From positions 1-9,885 of the forward strand of contig SFJG01000077.1 of NCBI GenBank assembly GCA_004555955.1: DNA of 9,885 bases, in the 5' to 3' direction. A program made the position numbers and the translations under genes. A model generated the notes under the pieces. The model worked only from the letters and a program-made list of their open reading frames with translations. It did no database searches and was not told the origin of the DNA. The stretch is from Bacteroidales bacterium (lineage in GTDB: Bacteria; Bacteroidota; Bacteroidia; Bacteroidales; Muribaculaceae). Each line of letters opens with the position of its first letter. Position 1 is the stretch's first letter. Below, one piece after another: positions 1 to 7,459 of the stretch.

Positions 1-2192
1 ATCTAACAACCGTAAAAGCAAAAGGCAAAGTGGTGTTTGACGGACTTTATATATTCCAAGAGTGCACTGCTCTCGAAACCGTTACTTTTACCGGCTCCGG
101 CGACGACTATACAGAAATGAGCCCTGATATTTTTAAATATTGCGACAACTTGAAATCTGTCGAGTTTTATCGCCTCAAGGGCACGGGTCTGGACAACGAG
201 ATGGACAGTGTCTTCACAGGTTGTAAAAGTCTCGAAAAGGTTACTTCCACTTGTGAACCTGAGTTGAGAAAAATCGGCTACTCATGCTTTGACGGTTGCG
301 AGAGCCTAAAAACAGTGACACTCCCGAAGGAAAAGGCTTTTGAAGTTAGCGAGACCGCTTTCAGAGGTTGCGCCGCCTTGCAGAGTCTCGACTTGGCTAA
401 TGTCACCACTATCGGCATTAAGGCATTCACCGGATGCGGCGCATTGGCGTCAATCAATTTCAACACTTTGTCGGACAACCTACCGACAGTGGCGAACGAG
501 AATGCTTTCGATGAATGGCATTATGCCAACACTGCTATAAAAGTCCCCGACCCGAAATATAGCGAATTTGCCGCCGACGCTTTTTGGAGCAAGTTCCTCC
601 AACTCCAACACCCGTCTTTGTTCGCCTACACTGCAGTGCCCGGCGGCTACTCTGTCAGCAAATCGCAATACGCTCTCGAAGAGGATTTCACCGGTATGCT
701 TGAAATTCCCGGGCAACACGAATCTGCCGATGTTGTAGCTATCGCAGAAAGCGCATTTCAAGGAGTTACAGGTATCACCGGCGTTACTCTTCCCGAAGGA
801 TTAACCTCCATTGGCAGCAATGCGTTTGCGGGCTGCACTAATATCGGAACAGTAATCAACAAAGCCGCCATGCCTCTATCCGGCGACGTTTGTCCTGAAT
901 CAATCTTCGGCTCTGAAACTTATTCAAATAGCAATCTCTATGTACCGTTTGGAAGTCTCGACGCATATAGCGCATTTGCGCCGTGGAAAAATTTCGACAA
1001 TAGAATCAAGCAAGGATTCGGCGACCGCACTTTATCCACTCCACAGTTCTCTCTCATATCGGGCGAGTTTAACAAGCCTTTTGAGTTGACACTCACCAAC
1101 CCTAATAATGCCGGCACTATTTATTATTATATTGTTTCCGAAGGCGAAAATGAGAATGATGTCCACACCGTCTTACCCTACTCTGCCCCAATCAACATCA
1201 ACTCAACTTGCAAAGTTGTGGCTTATGTCACCGATGGCACAAACTGCAGCGAATCGGGCTCTTTTGAATGCACCTACGTTATCATCGGCACAGAGAACGG
1301 GCTCGACAAGGTGCTCGCCGCAAATGCAGACGATTGGTATCAAATTAATACAAATCTATATGCCCATTATTTCGACGGCACATACCTCTATGCCTCGACT
1401 ATCGGCAACAGCGGCTCGTCGAAGAACACAGTCAACGAAGACAAGAAATCAGAAGCAGGTAGCGACATCGAAAGCGAATTTATCCAGGAAGACTGGGTGG
1501 CTATCTCCGGTTTGACAGCCGACTATGTAGGACAAGAAATCGAAAGCGGCAATATGGCAAATGTCATTTCCAACGACGCATATCCTGTCATCACATTCCC
1601 GGAAAGCGTCACCGGCAACATTAGCAGCGACATAAACTTCAACACTTACCGCGTGCAAAACTTCAATATCAACGCCGAAAGTGCAGTTGTAAGCAACATT
1701 TGGCTCGTGGCTCCGCAACCCGCAGAATATTGCACCGTGGCAGGCTATATGGATGCAGCGAAAATCAACACCGACGAAGGCTATCTTGTATTACAGTCGG
1801 CTAAGGACGCAACAACCTTAGAAGACGAAACTGTAATCGAGCCGCTCGCTATGAAAGTATATTACAACGCTGCTTCAATCACATTGGGAGTTGATGGATG
1901 GTATGCTTTCACGGGAATCGTGTCGAAAGAAGGCGACGGTTTGAAATTCACGGCATTGGAAGTCGAAGACATACCATCAGGTATTAAGGGTGTAGATGCC
2001 GACAATGCACGCATATTTGCTGCAAATGGCAACATCAACGTATCGACCGACGCAAAAGAAAGAATCACCGTTTACTCGACAACCGGTCAACTCATAGCCA
2101 CAGTAGAAGCATCAAGCGCTACAATCGCCGTATCGCCCGGCTTCTATATCGTCAAAGTTGGCAACAAAGTAAAAAAACTCGCAGTGAAATAA
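1..2192 (+). CDS. BspA-like leucine-rich-repeat surface/secreted protein with Por-type C-terminal tail (5' end missing)
   Basis: The frame is open from base 3, so the gene enters from the left and its start and signal peptide lie outside the window. The GTG at 30 is an internal Val codon. Numbering from that codon, residues about 5-160 and 225-325 carry BspA-type (LRR_5) repeats: IGYSCFDGCESLKTVTLP, IGIKAFTGCGALASINF and IGSNAFAGCTNIGTV, with the recurring AFxGCxxL core, followed by the usual exit motif LYVPFGSLDAY...W. Residues about 335-417 resemble a chitobiase/hexosaminidase C-terminal-type beta domain (PQFSLISGEFNKPFELTL...IYYYI...VVAYVTDG). I cannot name residues 423-645. Residues about 650-720 match Por secretion/T9SS type A tails: ITVYSTTGQLIATV, then SPGFYIVKVGNKVKKLAVK. 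Such proteins are exported and cell-surface or secreted, often implicated in adhesion. The substrate is unknown. Confidence is high for the LRR class and moderate for the middle domains. Confidence 0.88.
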   Translation, partial: LTTVKAKGKVVFDGLYIFQECTALETVTFTGSGDDYTEMSPDIFKYCDNLKSVEFYRLKGTGLDNEMDSVFTGCKSLEKVTSTCEPELRKIGYSCFDGCESLKTVTLPKEKAFEVSETAFRGCAALQSLDLANVTTIGIKAFTGCGALASINFNTLSDNLPTVANENAFDEWHYANTAIKVPDPKYSEFAADAFWSKFLQLQHPSLFAYTAVPGGYSVSKSQYALEEDFTGMLEIPGQHESADVVAIAESAFQGVTGITGVTLPEGLTSIGSNAFAGCTNIGTVINKAAMPLSGDVCPESIFGSETYSNSNLYVPFGSLDAYSAFAPWKNFDNRIKQGFGDRTLSTPQFSLISGEFNKPFELTLTNPNNAGTIYYYIVSEGENENDVHTVLPYSAPININSTCKVVAYVTDGTNCSESGSFECTYVIIGTENGLDKVLAANADDWYQINTNLYAHYFDGTYLYASTIGNSGSSKNTVNEDKKSEAGSDIESEFIQEDWVAISGLTADYVGQEIESGNMANVISNDAYPVITFPESVTGNISSDINFNTYRVQNFNINAESAVVSNIWLVAPQPAEYCTVAGYMDAAKINTDEGYLVLQSAKDATTLEDETVIEPLAMKVYYNAASITLGVDGWYAFTGIVSKEGDGLKFTALEVEDIPSGIKGVDADNARIFAANGNINVSTDAKERITVYSTTGQLIATVEASSATIAVSPGFYIVKVGNKVKKLAVK

Positions 2193-2214
2193 CACCACTG
2201 CTCTCACACTCGAG

Positions 2215-2244
2215 GGACTGCTACAATCGGCAGTCCTTTTTTTT
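2215..2244 (+). terminator. Rho-independent terminator of the BspA-like gene
   Basis: A perfect 7-bp stem, GGACTGC (2215-2221) with GCAGTCC (2230-2236), encloses an 8-nt loop and is followed directly by eight T residues (2237-2244). It lies 22 nt after the stop codon, so it very probably ends the upstream transcript and isolates the lipoprotein gene. Confidence 0.9.
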
Positions 2245-2271
2245 GTATTACAGCAACATTGCAAAAGCCTA

Positions 2272-2303
2272 TTTGCAATTTTGGCGGAATGTGATTAACT
2301 TCG
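2272..2303 (+). promoter_or_regulatory. Bacteroidetes-type promoter for the lipoprotein/PhnP-like unit
   Basis: A -33 box TTTG (2272-2275) is separated by 20 nt from TAACTTCG (2296-2303), one mismatch from the -7 consensus TAnnTTTG. Transcription would begin near 2310, giving a leader of about 27 nt before the ATG at 2337. The site follows the terminator, as expected for the start of a new unit. Confidence 0.65.
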
Positions 2304-2336
2304 CAGCGTAAAAACAAATTAGAGTGCGACAACACG

Positions 2337-3260
2337 ATGAACATATATAAGACACTAATAGCGGCACTAATGGCAGTGATGGCGGTTTGCTGCTCGACGG
2401 GCGTTGAAAGCATCGGGCGCATCACCGAACGCGACGTGGCACGTTACGGCGAAAAGCCTTCTTCTGCCGACAATGAGATTGTAGAAATTGCCGAAGCCGA
2501 AAGCATTGAACGTTGGCGCCCCGGGAAGCGTTTTTTGGTGACCGACGACCGATTCAGTGTGGTGCTGGATGCCACCACCGACAGCGCAACTCAGCATTTA
2601 GGCGGCAAAATGCTTACGTACAAGGGATACAGATATGCGCGCCACATCGACAACCAAGAATCGATAGTGTTGGAATTCATGCTCGATTCCGCCATCTATC
2701 GTTACGACACCGGGAAAGAACTTGAAGCGCTGAAATCGCTCCCCACCGAAAGATTATTGCCATACGTCATCGACATGGACCGCATCGCCGCTGTCGATTC
2801 TGCGCTACGCAACAAGACCTACTACATTCGCACACGCAACTGGCTAAGCACCGACCGCAAGGCAATCGGCGGTTTGAAATTTGTGGCTGTCAACATCCTC
2901 AGCGTAGAGCCCGGCGACGACGTCTATCCTATGTTTGTAATATTCGACTACGAAGGCAAGAGCTATGGCGTTCGGATGTCGTGGAAGGAATCGGCAGTGG
3001 CAAGCGCCACGTTCAGCCGGTTGTTTTCGCCGACCGACATACGCCGTCGCTACAAGAATATCACCGATGACGTGTGGGAGCACATAACCTGCGGAAGCGT
3101 AAGCCTCGGGATGACCAAAGAAGAATGCTCGCTATCGATGGGCTCTCCCGAACAAATCGACCGCGCAACCAACCATGCCGGACTTTACGAGCGCTGGAGT
3201 TATTCCAACGGCGCTTACTTGATTTTTGAAAACGGCATTTTACAAAAATATAGGAGATAG
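2337..3260 (+). CDS. Putative lipoprotein with C-terminal SmpA/OmlA-like domain
   Basis: The product has 307 residues. The N-terminus MNIYKTLIAALMAVMAVCCS is a short, charged-then-hydrophobic signal ending in adjacent cysteines (C18, C19) that could serve as a lipobox (MAVC or AVCC), so I infer an exported, lipid-anchored envelope protein. Residues about 30-245 form a polar region I cannot assign to a family. Residues about 250-307 (GSVSLGMTKEECSLSMGSPE, then YERWSYSNGAYLIFENGILQ) follow the SmpA/OmlA pattern: a 'G-M-T-K-E-E' helix start, 'G-x-P', then 'erW.Y....ylyFenG.l'. In BamE that fold supports outer-membrane protein assembly, but similar domains occur on many unrelated lipoproteins, so BamE function should not be assumed. 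The start is supported by the signal peptide and by the promoter 34 nt upstream. The next gene begins 6 nt after the stop, so the two are probably cotranscribed. Confidence 0.75.
   Translation: MNIYKTLIAALMAVMAVCCSTGVESIGRITERDVARYGEKPSSADNEIVEIAEAESIERWRPGKRFLVTDDRFSVVLDATTDSATQHLGGKMLTYKGYRYARHIDNQESIVLEFMLDSAIYRYDTGKELEALKSLPTERLLPYVIDMDRIAAVDSALRNKTYYIRTRNWLSTDRKAIGGLKFVAVNILSVEPGDDVYPMFVIFDYEGKSYGVRMSWKESAVASATFSRLFSPTDIRRRYKNITDDVWEHITCGSVSLGMTKEECSLSMGSPEQIDRATNHAGLYERWSYSNGAYLIFENGILQKYRR
3252..3257 (+). promoter_or_regulatory. Shine-Dalgarno-like AGGAGA that fixes the GTG start of the PhnP-like gene
   Basis: AGGAGA ends 9 nt before the GTG at 3267 and overlaps the last codons of the upstream gene. 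Strong SD sequences are uncommon in Bacteroidetes, and the other starts here lack one. An in-frame TAG at 3258-3260 excludes any earlier start, so the GTG with this site is the best choice. Terminating ribosomes may reinitiate here. Confidence 0.55.
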
Positions 3261-3266
3261 TCATCC

Positions 3267-4028
3267 GTGGAACTTGAATTTTTAGGAACAGGCACGTCAA
3301 CCGGAGTGCCACAGATTGGATGCCGATGCAACGTCTGCACATCGACCGACCCTCACGACCGACGCTTGCGAGCTTCGGCGATTTTGCGCTCACAAGGCAA
3401 ATCGATTCTGATAGATTGCGGTCCCGATTTCCGTGAGCAAATTATCAGAGCATCCGATTGGAGCATCGATGCTGTCCTTATTACACACATCCACTACGAC
3501 CACATCGGAGGCATCGAAGACCTTCGCCCATACTGCTTGGACAAACCAATCGGCATCTACGCACAAAAAGAGGTCACCGATGGTTTGCACACTCGATTGC
3601 CCTACTGCTTTGCACATCTCAACTATCCGGGCATCCCGCAACTGGCACTTCATGCCGTCGACGACCGCCCTTTCACGGTTGAAGGCATCGACGTGTTGCC
3701 GCTGCCCGTATGGCACTATCGCCTACCCATCTTCGGATACAGAATCGGCAATTTTGCATACATCACTGACGCCAACAACATCCCCGACGAGACCTACAAA
3801 CTGCTCGAAGGCGTCGACACGCTCGTGATTAATGCACTTCGCATCAAGCCTCACCTATCGCATTTCAGCCTCGAAGAAAGCCTCGAAGCAGTGCGCCGAA
3901 TTCGTCCACGCGTGGCATACCTCACCCACATCAGCCACGACATGGGGCTACATAAAATGGTCGACAAAACATTGCCTCCAAACGTCCGATTGGCTTACGA
4001 CGAGTTGACAATCGAAGTGCCTGACTGA
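3267..4028 (+). CDS. PhnP-like metallo-beta-lactamase-fold hydrolase
   Basis: A 253-residue cytoplasmic protein with no signal peptide; E. coli PhnP is about the same length. It opens with FLGTGTSTGVPQIGCRCNVC, the PhnP-type start. C19, C21 and C24 correspond, from memory, to cysteines of the extra zinc site in E. coli PhnP. The catalytic dinuclear metal motif is T-H74-x-H76-x-D78-H79. Later ligands are in LPVWHYRLPIFGYRI (His), AYITDANNIP (Asp) and YLTHISHDMGLH (His). The tail LPPNVRLAYDELTIEVPD also parallels PhnP. PhnP is a cyclic ribose phosphate phosphodiesterase of the C-P lyase pathway, but no phn genes are visible here, so the substrate may be another phosphodiester. The fold and metal centre are certain and the reaction is inferred. 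The start is GTG; the gene is in the same frame as the preceding lipoprotein gene, separated by one TAG and two codons. Confidence 0.88.
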   Translation: MELEFLGTGTSTGVPQIGCRCNVCTSTDPHDRRLRASAILRSQGKSILIDCGPDFREQIIRASDWSIDAVLITHIHYDHIGGIEDLRPYCLDKPIGIYAQKEVTDGLHTRLPYCFAHLNYPGIPQLALHAVDDRPFTVEGIDVLPLPVWHYRLPIFGYRIGNFAYITDANNIPDETYKLLEGVDTLVINALRIKPHLSHFSLEESLEAVRRIRPRVAYLTHISHDMGLHKMVDKTLPPNVRLAYDELTIEVPD

Positions 4029-4047
4029 CAGCGCCCCGGATAGTTGA

Positions 4048-4079
4048 TTTGTGAAAACCAAAACTTTTAGATAATTTTG
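4048..4079 (+). promoter_or_regulatory. Bacteroidetes-type promoter for lepA-nhaA
   Basis: TTTG (4048-4051), a 20-nt spacer and TAATTTTG (4072-4079) match both consensus boxes exactly. The predicted start near 4086 leaves a leader of about 15 nt before the lepA ATG at 4102. Confidence 0.85.
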
Positions 4080-4101
4080 CACCTACGAAACAGAGAAAAG
4101 A

Positions 4102-5889
4102 ATGAATCATATACGAAATTTTTGCATCATAGCACATATCGACCACGGCAAGAGCACGCTTGCCGACCGACTCTTGGAATACACCAACACGGTATCGGGC
4201 AAGGACCTTCAAGACCAAGTGCTCGACGATATGGACTTGGAACGCGAACGCGGAATTACAATCAAAAGCCATGCCATACAGATGCAGTATGAGCATAAGG
4301 GAGAAATCTTTACACTCAACCTAATCGACACTCCGGGACACGTCGACTTTTCGTACGAGGTGTCGCGCTCGATAGCCGCTTGCGAAGGCGCGCTACTTAT
4401 TGTCGATGCCTCGCAAGGCGTTCAGGCTCAAACAATATCGAACCTATATATGGCTATCGACAACGATTTGGAAATCATCCCGGTAGTCAATAAAGTAGAC
4501 CTCGACAGTGCCAATCCCGACGAAGTGGAAGACGAAATCATCGACCTTCTCGGCTGTCGTCGCGAAGACATAATCCGCGCCAGCGGTCGCACGGGAATCG
4601 GTGTACCCGAAATTCTCGAAGCAATAGTCGAGCGCGTTCCGGCGCCCAAAGGCGACCCGGAAGCACCGCTTCAAGCGCTAATCTTCGACTCCGTTTTCAA
4701 TCCATTCCGAGGCATAATTGCCTACTTCAAGATTGTAAACGGCACGCTTAAAAAAGGCGATTTCGTCAAATTTGTCAACACAGGCAAGCAATACAATGCC
4801 GATGAAATCGGCGTGCTCAAGCTCGAGATGAAGCCTCAAGAATCGTTGTCGGCAGGCAACGTGGGCTACATCATTTCGGGCATCAAGACGTCGAGCGAAG
4901 TTCGCGTCGGCGACACAATTACCCACGTCAGCAGCCCCTGCGACGCTGCCATCGAAGGCTTCCAAGAGGTAAAACCGATGGTGTTTGCCGGCGTCTACCC
5001 TATCGAAACCGAAGATTTCGAGAATTTGCGCACGTCACTCGAAAAGTTGCAACTTAACGATGCCTCGCTGACATTCCAGCCGGAATCGTCGGCAGCCCTG
5101 GGGTTCGGCTTCCGTTGCGGCTTCTTGGGATTGCTCCACATGGAGATTGTACAAGAGCGTTTAGGCCGCGAATTCGATATGGACGTCATCACCACAGTGC
5201 CCAACGTGTCCTACAACGTGTACGACAAAAAAGGCAACGTCATCGAGGTGCACAACCCGTCGGGACTCCCCAACCTTACGCTCATCGACCACATCGAAGA
5301 GCCGTATATTCGCTCGTCGATTATCACCACAGCCGACTTCATCGGACCGATAATGACGCTCTGTTTGGGCAAACGCGGCGAACTCGTCAAGCAAGAATTC
5401 ATCTCGGGCAACCGCGTCGAACTCATCTTCGACATGCCGTTGGGCGAAATCGTCATCGACTTCTACGACAAACTCAAAAGCATCTCGAAGGGCTACGCAT
5501 CGTTCGACTATCATCTTCACGACTTCCGCGAGTCGAAACTCGTCAAACTCGACATTCTGCTCAACGGCGAGTCGGTCGACGCATTGAGCACACTGACCCA
5601 CTTCGACAATTCGGTGTCGTTCGGACGACGTATGTGCGAAAAGTTGAAAGAACTCATCCCGCGCCAGCAGTTCGACATAGCAATTCAAGCCGCTATCGGT
5701 GCTAAAATCATTGCTCGCGAAACTATAAAAGCCGTGCGCAAAGACGTGACGGCAAAATGCTACGGTGGCGACATAAGCCGTAAGCGCAAACTCCTTGAAA
5801 AGCAGAAAAAAGGTAAAAAGCGCATGAAGCAAATCGGCTCAGTCGAAGTTCCGCAAAAGGCTTTTTTGGCAGTACTTAAGTTAGATTAA
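4102..5889 (+). CDS. lepA: Elongation factor 4 (LepA), ribosome-associated translational GTPase
   Basis: The product has 595 residues, the normal LepA length. The GTPase signatures are intact: P-loop AHIDHGKST (11-19), switch I ERGIT (49-53), DTPGH (76-80, with the catalytic His80), NKVD (130-133) and the G5-like SGRTG near 160. EF-Tu-like and EF-G-like domains II, III and V follow, with FGFRCGFLGLLHMEIVQERL in the middle. The Lys/Arg-rich C-terminal domain ends KAFLAVLKLD; LepA lacks EF-G domain IV and has this unique tail instead. LepA binds ribosomes and is linked to back-translocation, initiation and 30S biogenesis, mainly under stress or ionic imbalance. It is the first gene after a strong promoter, with nhaA 14 nt downstream and no terminator between them. 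The ATG is supported by the conserved N-terminus (NIRNF/NHIRNF-type) and the short leader. The gene looks complete and functional. Confidence 0.98.
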   Translation: MNHIRNFCIIAHIDHGKSTLADRLLEYTNTVSGKDLQDQVLDDMDLERERGITIKSHAIQMQYEHKGEIFTLNLIDTPGHVDFSYEVSRSIAACEGALLIVDASQGVQAQTISNLYMAIDNDLEIIPVVNKVDLDSANPDEVEDEIIDLLGCRREDIIRASGRTGIGVPEILEAIVERVPAPKGDPEAPLQALIFDSVFNPFRGIIAYFKIVNGTLKKGDFVKFVNTGKQYNADEIGVLKLEMKPQESLSAGNVGYIISGIKTSSEVRVGDTITHVSSPCDAAIEGFQEVKPMVFAGVYPIETEDFENLRTSLEKLQLNDASLTFQPESSAALGFGFRCGFLGLLHMEIVQERLGREFDMDVITTVPNVSYNVYDKKGNVIEVHNPSGLPNLTLIDHIEEPYIRSSIITTADFIGPIMTLCLGKRGELVKQEFISGNRVELIFDMPLGEIVIDFYDKLKSISKGYASFDYHLHDFRESKLVKLDILLNGESVDALSTLTHFDNSVSFGRRMCEKLKELIPRQQFDIAIQAAIGAKIIARETIKAVRKDVTAKCYGGDISRKRKLLEKQKKGKKRMKQIGSVEVPQKAFLAVLKLD

Positions 5890-5903
5890 TTTCCGTTTGT
5901 CAT

Positions 5904-7262
5904 ATGGAAAAAACATTATTTGCGGTGCGTAAGACCATTATGTCTTACGTCAAAGCCGGCAACCCTCTAATCGTAGCAACGATTTTAGCACTCGTTGCCG
6001 CCAACCTTCCTGTAGTCAGCGACTACTACTTCAACTTTTGGAACGAAGAAATCAGCCTGAAGATAGGCGACTTCAACTTGTTTGGTCACGGCGACAGCAC
6101 GATGAACCTTATGACGTTCATCAACGACGCCCTGATGGCAATTTTCTTCTTCACTATCGGACTTGAGATAAAGCGCGAGGTGCTCGTCGGCGAACTGTCA
6201 TCGCTGCGGCAAGCACTACTCCCCATCATTGCCGCAATCGGCGGTATGGTCGTGCCAATTGTAATATTCCACTTTCTCAGCGTCGGCGAAGACTATTCGC
6301 GAGGAGCAGCCATACCGATGGCTACCGACATTGCCTTTTCGCTCGGCGTGTTGGCCATGCTCGGCAGCCGCGTGCCCATCTCGCTGAAGATATTTCTGAC
6401 AACGCTTGCAGTCGTCGATGATATCGGCGGCATTCTTGTCATTGCAACTTGTTATACGAGCGAAATACATTTCAATTTCTTGCTTTACGCCGGGGTGGCT
6501 ATCGTATTCCTCATCTTGGGCAACATTTGGAAAATTCAAACAAAAATGTACTACATTCTCTTTGGCTTGATGGTGTGGTACTGCTTCCTTAATTCCGGCA
6601 TACACCCAACGATTGCCGGTGTCATCGTGGCTTTCTGTATCCCCGCGGTACCGGTTTTCAACCCGAAGAAGTATATTCAGATTATACGTCGCAGCATTTC
6701 GCACTTCCCGACTGAATCCGATGCGCAACTCGACTCGTCGAACCTTATCCTGACGAGCACGCAAATGGACTGGCTCAAGCAAATAGAGTCGGCTTCCGAC
6801 AAAGTGATATCACCGCTCCAAGACTTGGAAGATACGCTCCATCCGTTGGTCAACTTTATTATAATCCCGCTATTTGCATTTGCCAATGCCGGAATATCTA
6901 TCGACGGTATGCAGATGAGCGACATTACGTCGGGGGTTGGTTTGGCTGTCGTTTGCGGATTGGTGTTAGGAAAATTTTTGGGAATTTTCTCTTTCACCTG
7001 GCTATCTGTACGCCTTCGACTTGCACCTATGCCCTATCGCGCAACGTGGAAAATGATTGGCGCGGTCAGCGTGCTCGGCGGTATCGGTTTTACCGTCTCG
7101 CTATTCATTGCCAATCTGTCGTTTCCGGATGCCGGTCATCAAGAAATGCTCAACGCATCAAAACTCGGCATTTTGGTTGGCTCGCTGATTTCCGCAGTAC
7201 TGGGATTTATGCTGCTCAACCTCCTCTTACCCAAAAGAGACAAAGCATCAGCCGAGGAGTAA
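5904..7262 (+). CDS. nhaA: Na+/H+ antiporter NhaA
   Basis: A 452-residue inner-membrane antiporter that expels Na+ (or Li+) in exchange for protons, supporting pH and sodium homeostasis. Key residues by alignment from memory with E. coli NhaA: D142 in PMATDIAFSLGVL (E. coli D133), the ion-binding pair D172-D173 in AVVDDIGGIL (D163/D164), and K357 in GLVLGKFLGI (K300). The pH-sensor cluster E87/R90/E91 is in GLEIKREVL. FAFANAGIS and GGIGFTVSLFIANLSF are near-diagnostic. The protein is about 60 residues longer than E. coli NhaA, mostly from a hydrophilic insertion at about 255-305 between two membrane segments. Just after it, the pH-sensor stretch EDTLH (309-313) keeps the Glu and the last His but has Asp where E. 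coli has H253. The gene sits 14 nt after lepA, so the two are probably cotranscribed, and it ends before a strong terminator. Confidence 0.97.
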   Translation: MEKTLFAVRKTIMSYVKAGNPLIVATILALVAANLPVVSDYYFNFWNEEISLKIGDFNLFGHGDSTMNLMTFINDALMAIFFFTIGLEIKREVLVGELSSLRQALLPIIAAIGGMVVPIVIFHFLSVGEDYSRGAAIPMATDIAFSLGVLAMLGSRVPISLKIFLTTLAVVDDIGGILVIATCYTSEIHFNFLLYAGVAIVFLILGNIWKIQTKMYYILFGLMVWYCFLNSGIHPTIAGVIVAFCIPAVPVFNPKKYIQIIRRSISHFPTESDAQLDSSNLILTSTQMDWLKQIESASDKVISPLQDLEDTLHPLVNFIIIPLFAFANAGISIDGMQMSDITSGVGLAVVCGLVLGKFLGIFSFTWLSVRLRLAPMPYRATWKMIGAVSVLGGIGFTVSLFIANLSFPDAGHQEMLNASKLGILVGSLISAVLGFMLLNLLLPKRDKASAEE

Positions 7263-7295
7263 CGTCAGCGACTGATTAGCAGCCCCATATACACC

Positions 7296-7335
7296 AAAAT
7301 TGGTATTCTCCAACTGTGGAAAATACCAATTTTTT
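7296..7335 (+). terminator. Rho-independent terminator after nhaA
   Basis: A 12-bp perfect stem (7296-7307 with 7322-7333, core ATTGGTATT/AATACCAAT) is topped by a second 4-bp stem, TCCA (7309-7312) with TGGA (7317-7320), around an ACTG loop. The lower stem runs into T7330-T7335. Its flanking A and T tracts also allow some function on the minus strand. Confidence 0.85.
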
Positions 7336-7338
7336 GCT

Positions 7339-7370
7339 ATTGTGCACTTCGTCATTTAGCAATATCTTTG
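7339..7370 (+). promoter_or_regulatory. Promoter-like site between nhaA and the convergent DUF4153 gene
   Basis: TATCTTTG (7363-7370, followed by C) matches the -7 consensus exactly. Exactly 20 nt upstream is ATTG (7339-7342), one mismatch from the -33 TTTG. The predicted start is near 7377. No convincing plus-strand gene follows, so it is either an orphan promoter, a small-RNA promoter or a chance match. Confidence 0.5.
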
Positions 7371-7376
7371 CACTCG

Positions 7377-7459
7377 AAAGGATTTTTAATTTGTTAATCA
7401 TAAATGCGTAAGAGTTCACTATCGCCGGAGCAACGAGATAGTGAACTTTGTTTCTATTT
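7377..7459 (+). ncRNA. Candidate small RNA convergent with the DUF4153 gene
   Basis: This is an inference from a promoter-like site upstream plus a strong hairpin (7411-7449) followed by a U-rich stretch, giving a transcript of about 80 nt. It matches no RNA family I recognise. The end would reach a few bases into the 3' end of the minus-strand DUF4153 gene, so it could act in cis as an antisense RNA or simply as a punctuating terminator transcript. An ATG at 7404 opens a 43-codon frame (MRKSSLSPEQRDSE...) that mostly overlaps the antisense gene, and I do not regard it as coding. Confidence 0.3.

Noticed and set aside
5161..5832. Minus-strand open frame of 223 codons inside lepA.
   Set aside because: lepA is unambiguous here; the antisense frame arises from its codon bias and gives a low-complexity Val/Asp/Phe-rich product.
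6216..6782. Minus-strand open frame of 188 codons inside nhaA.
   Set aside because: It overlaps conserved membrane segments of nhaA, and the translation shows no domain.
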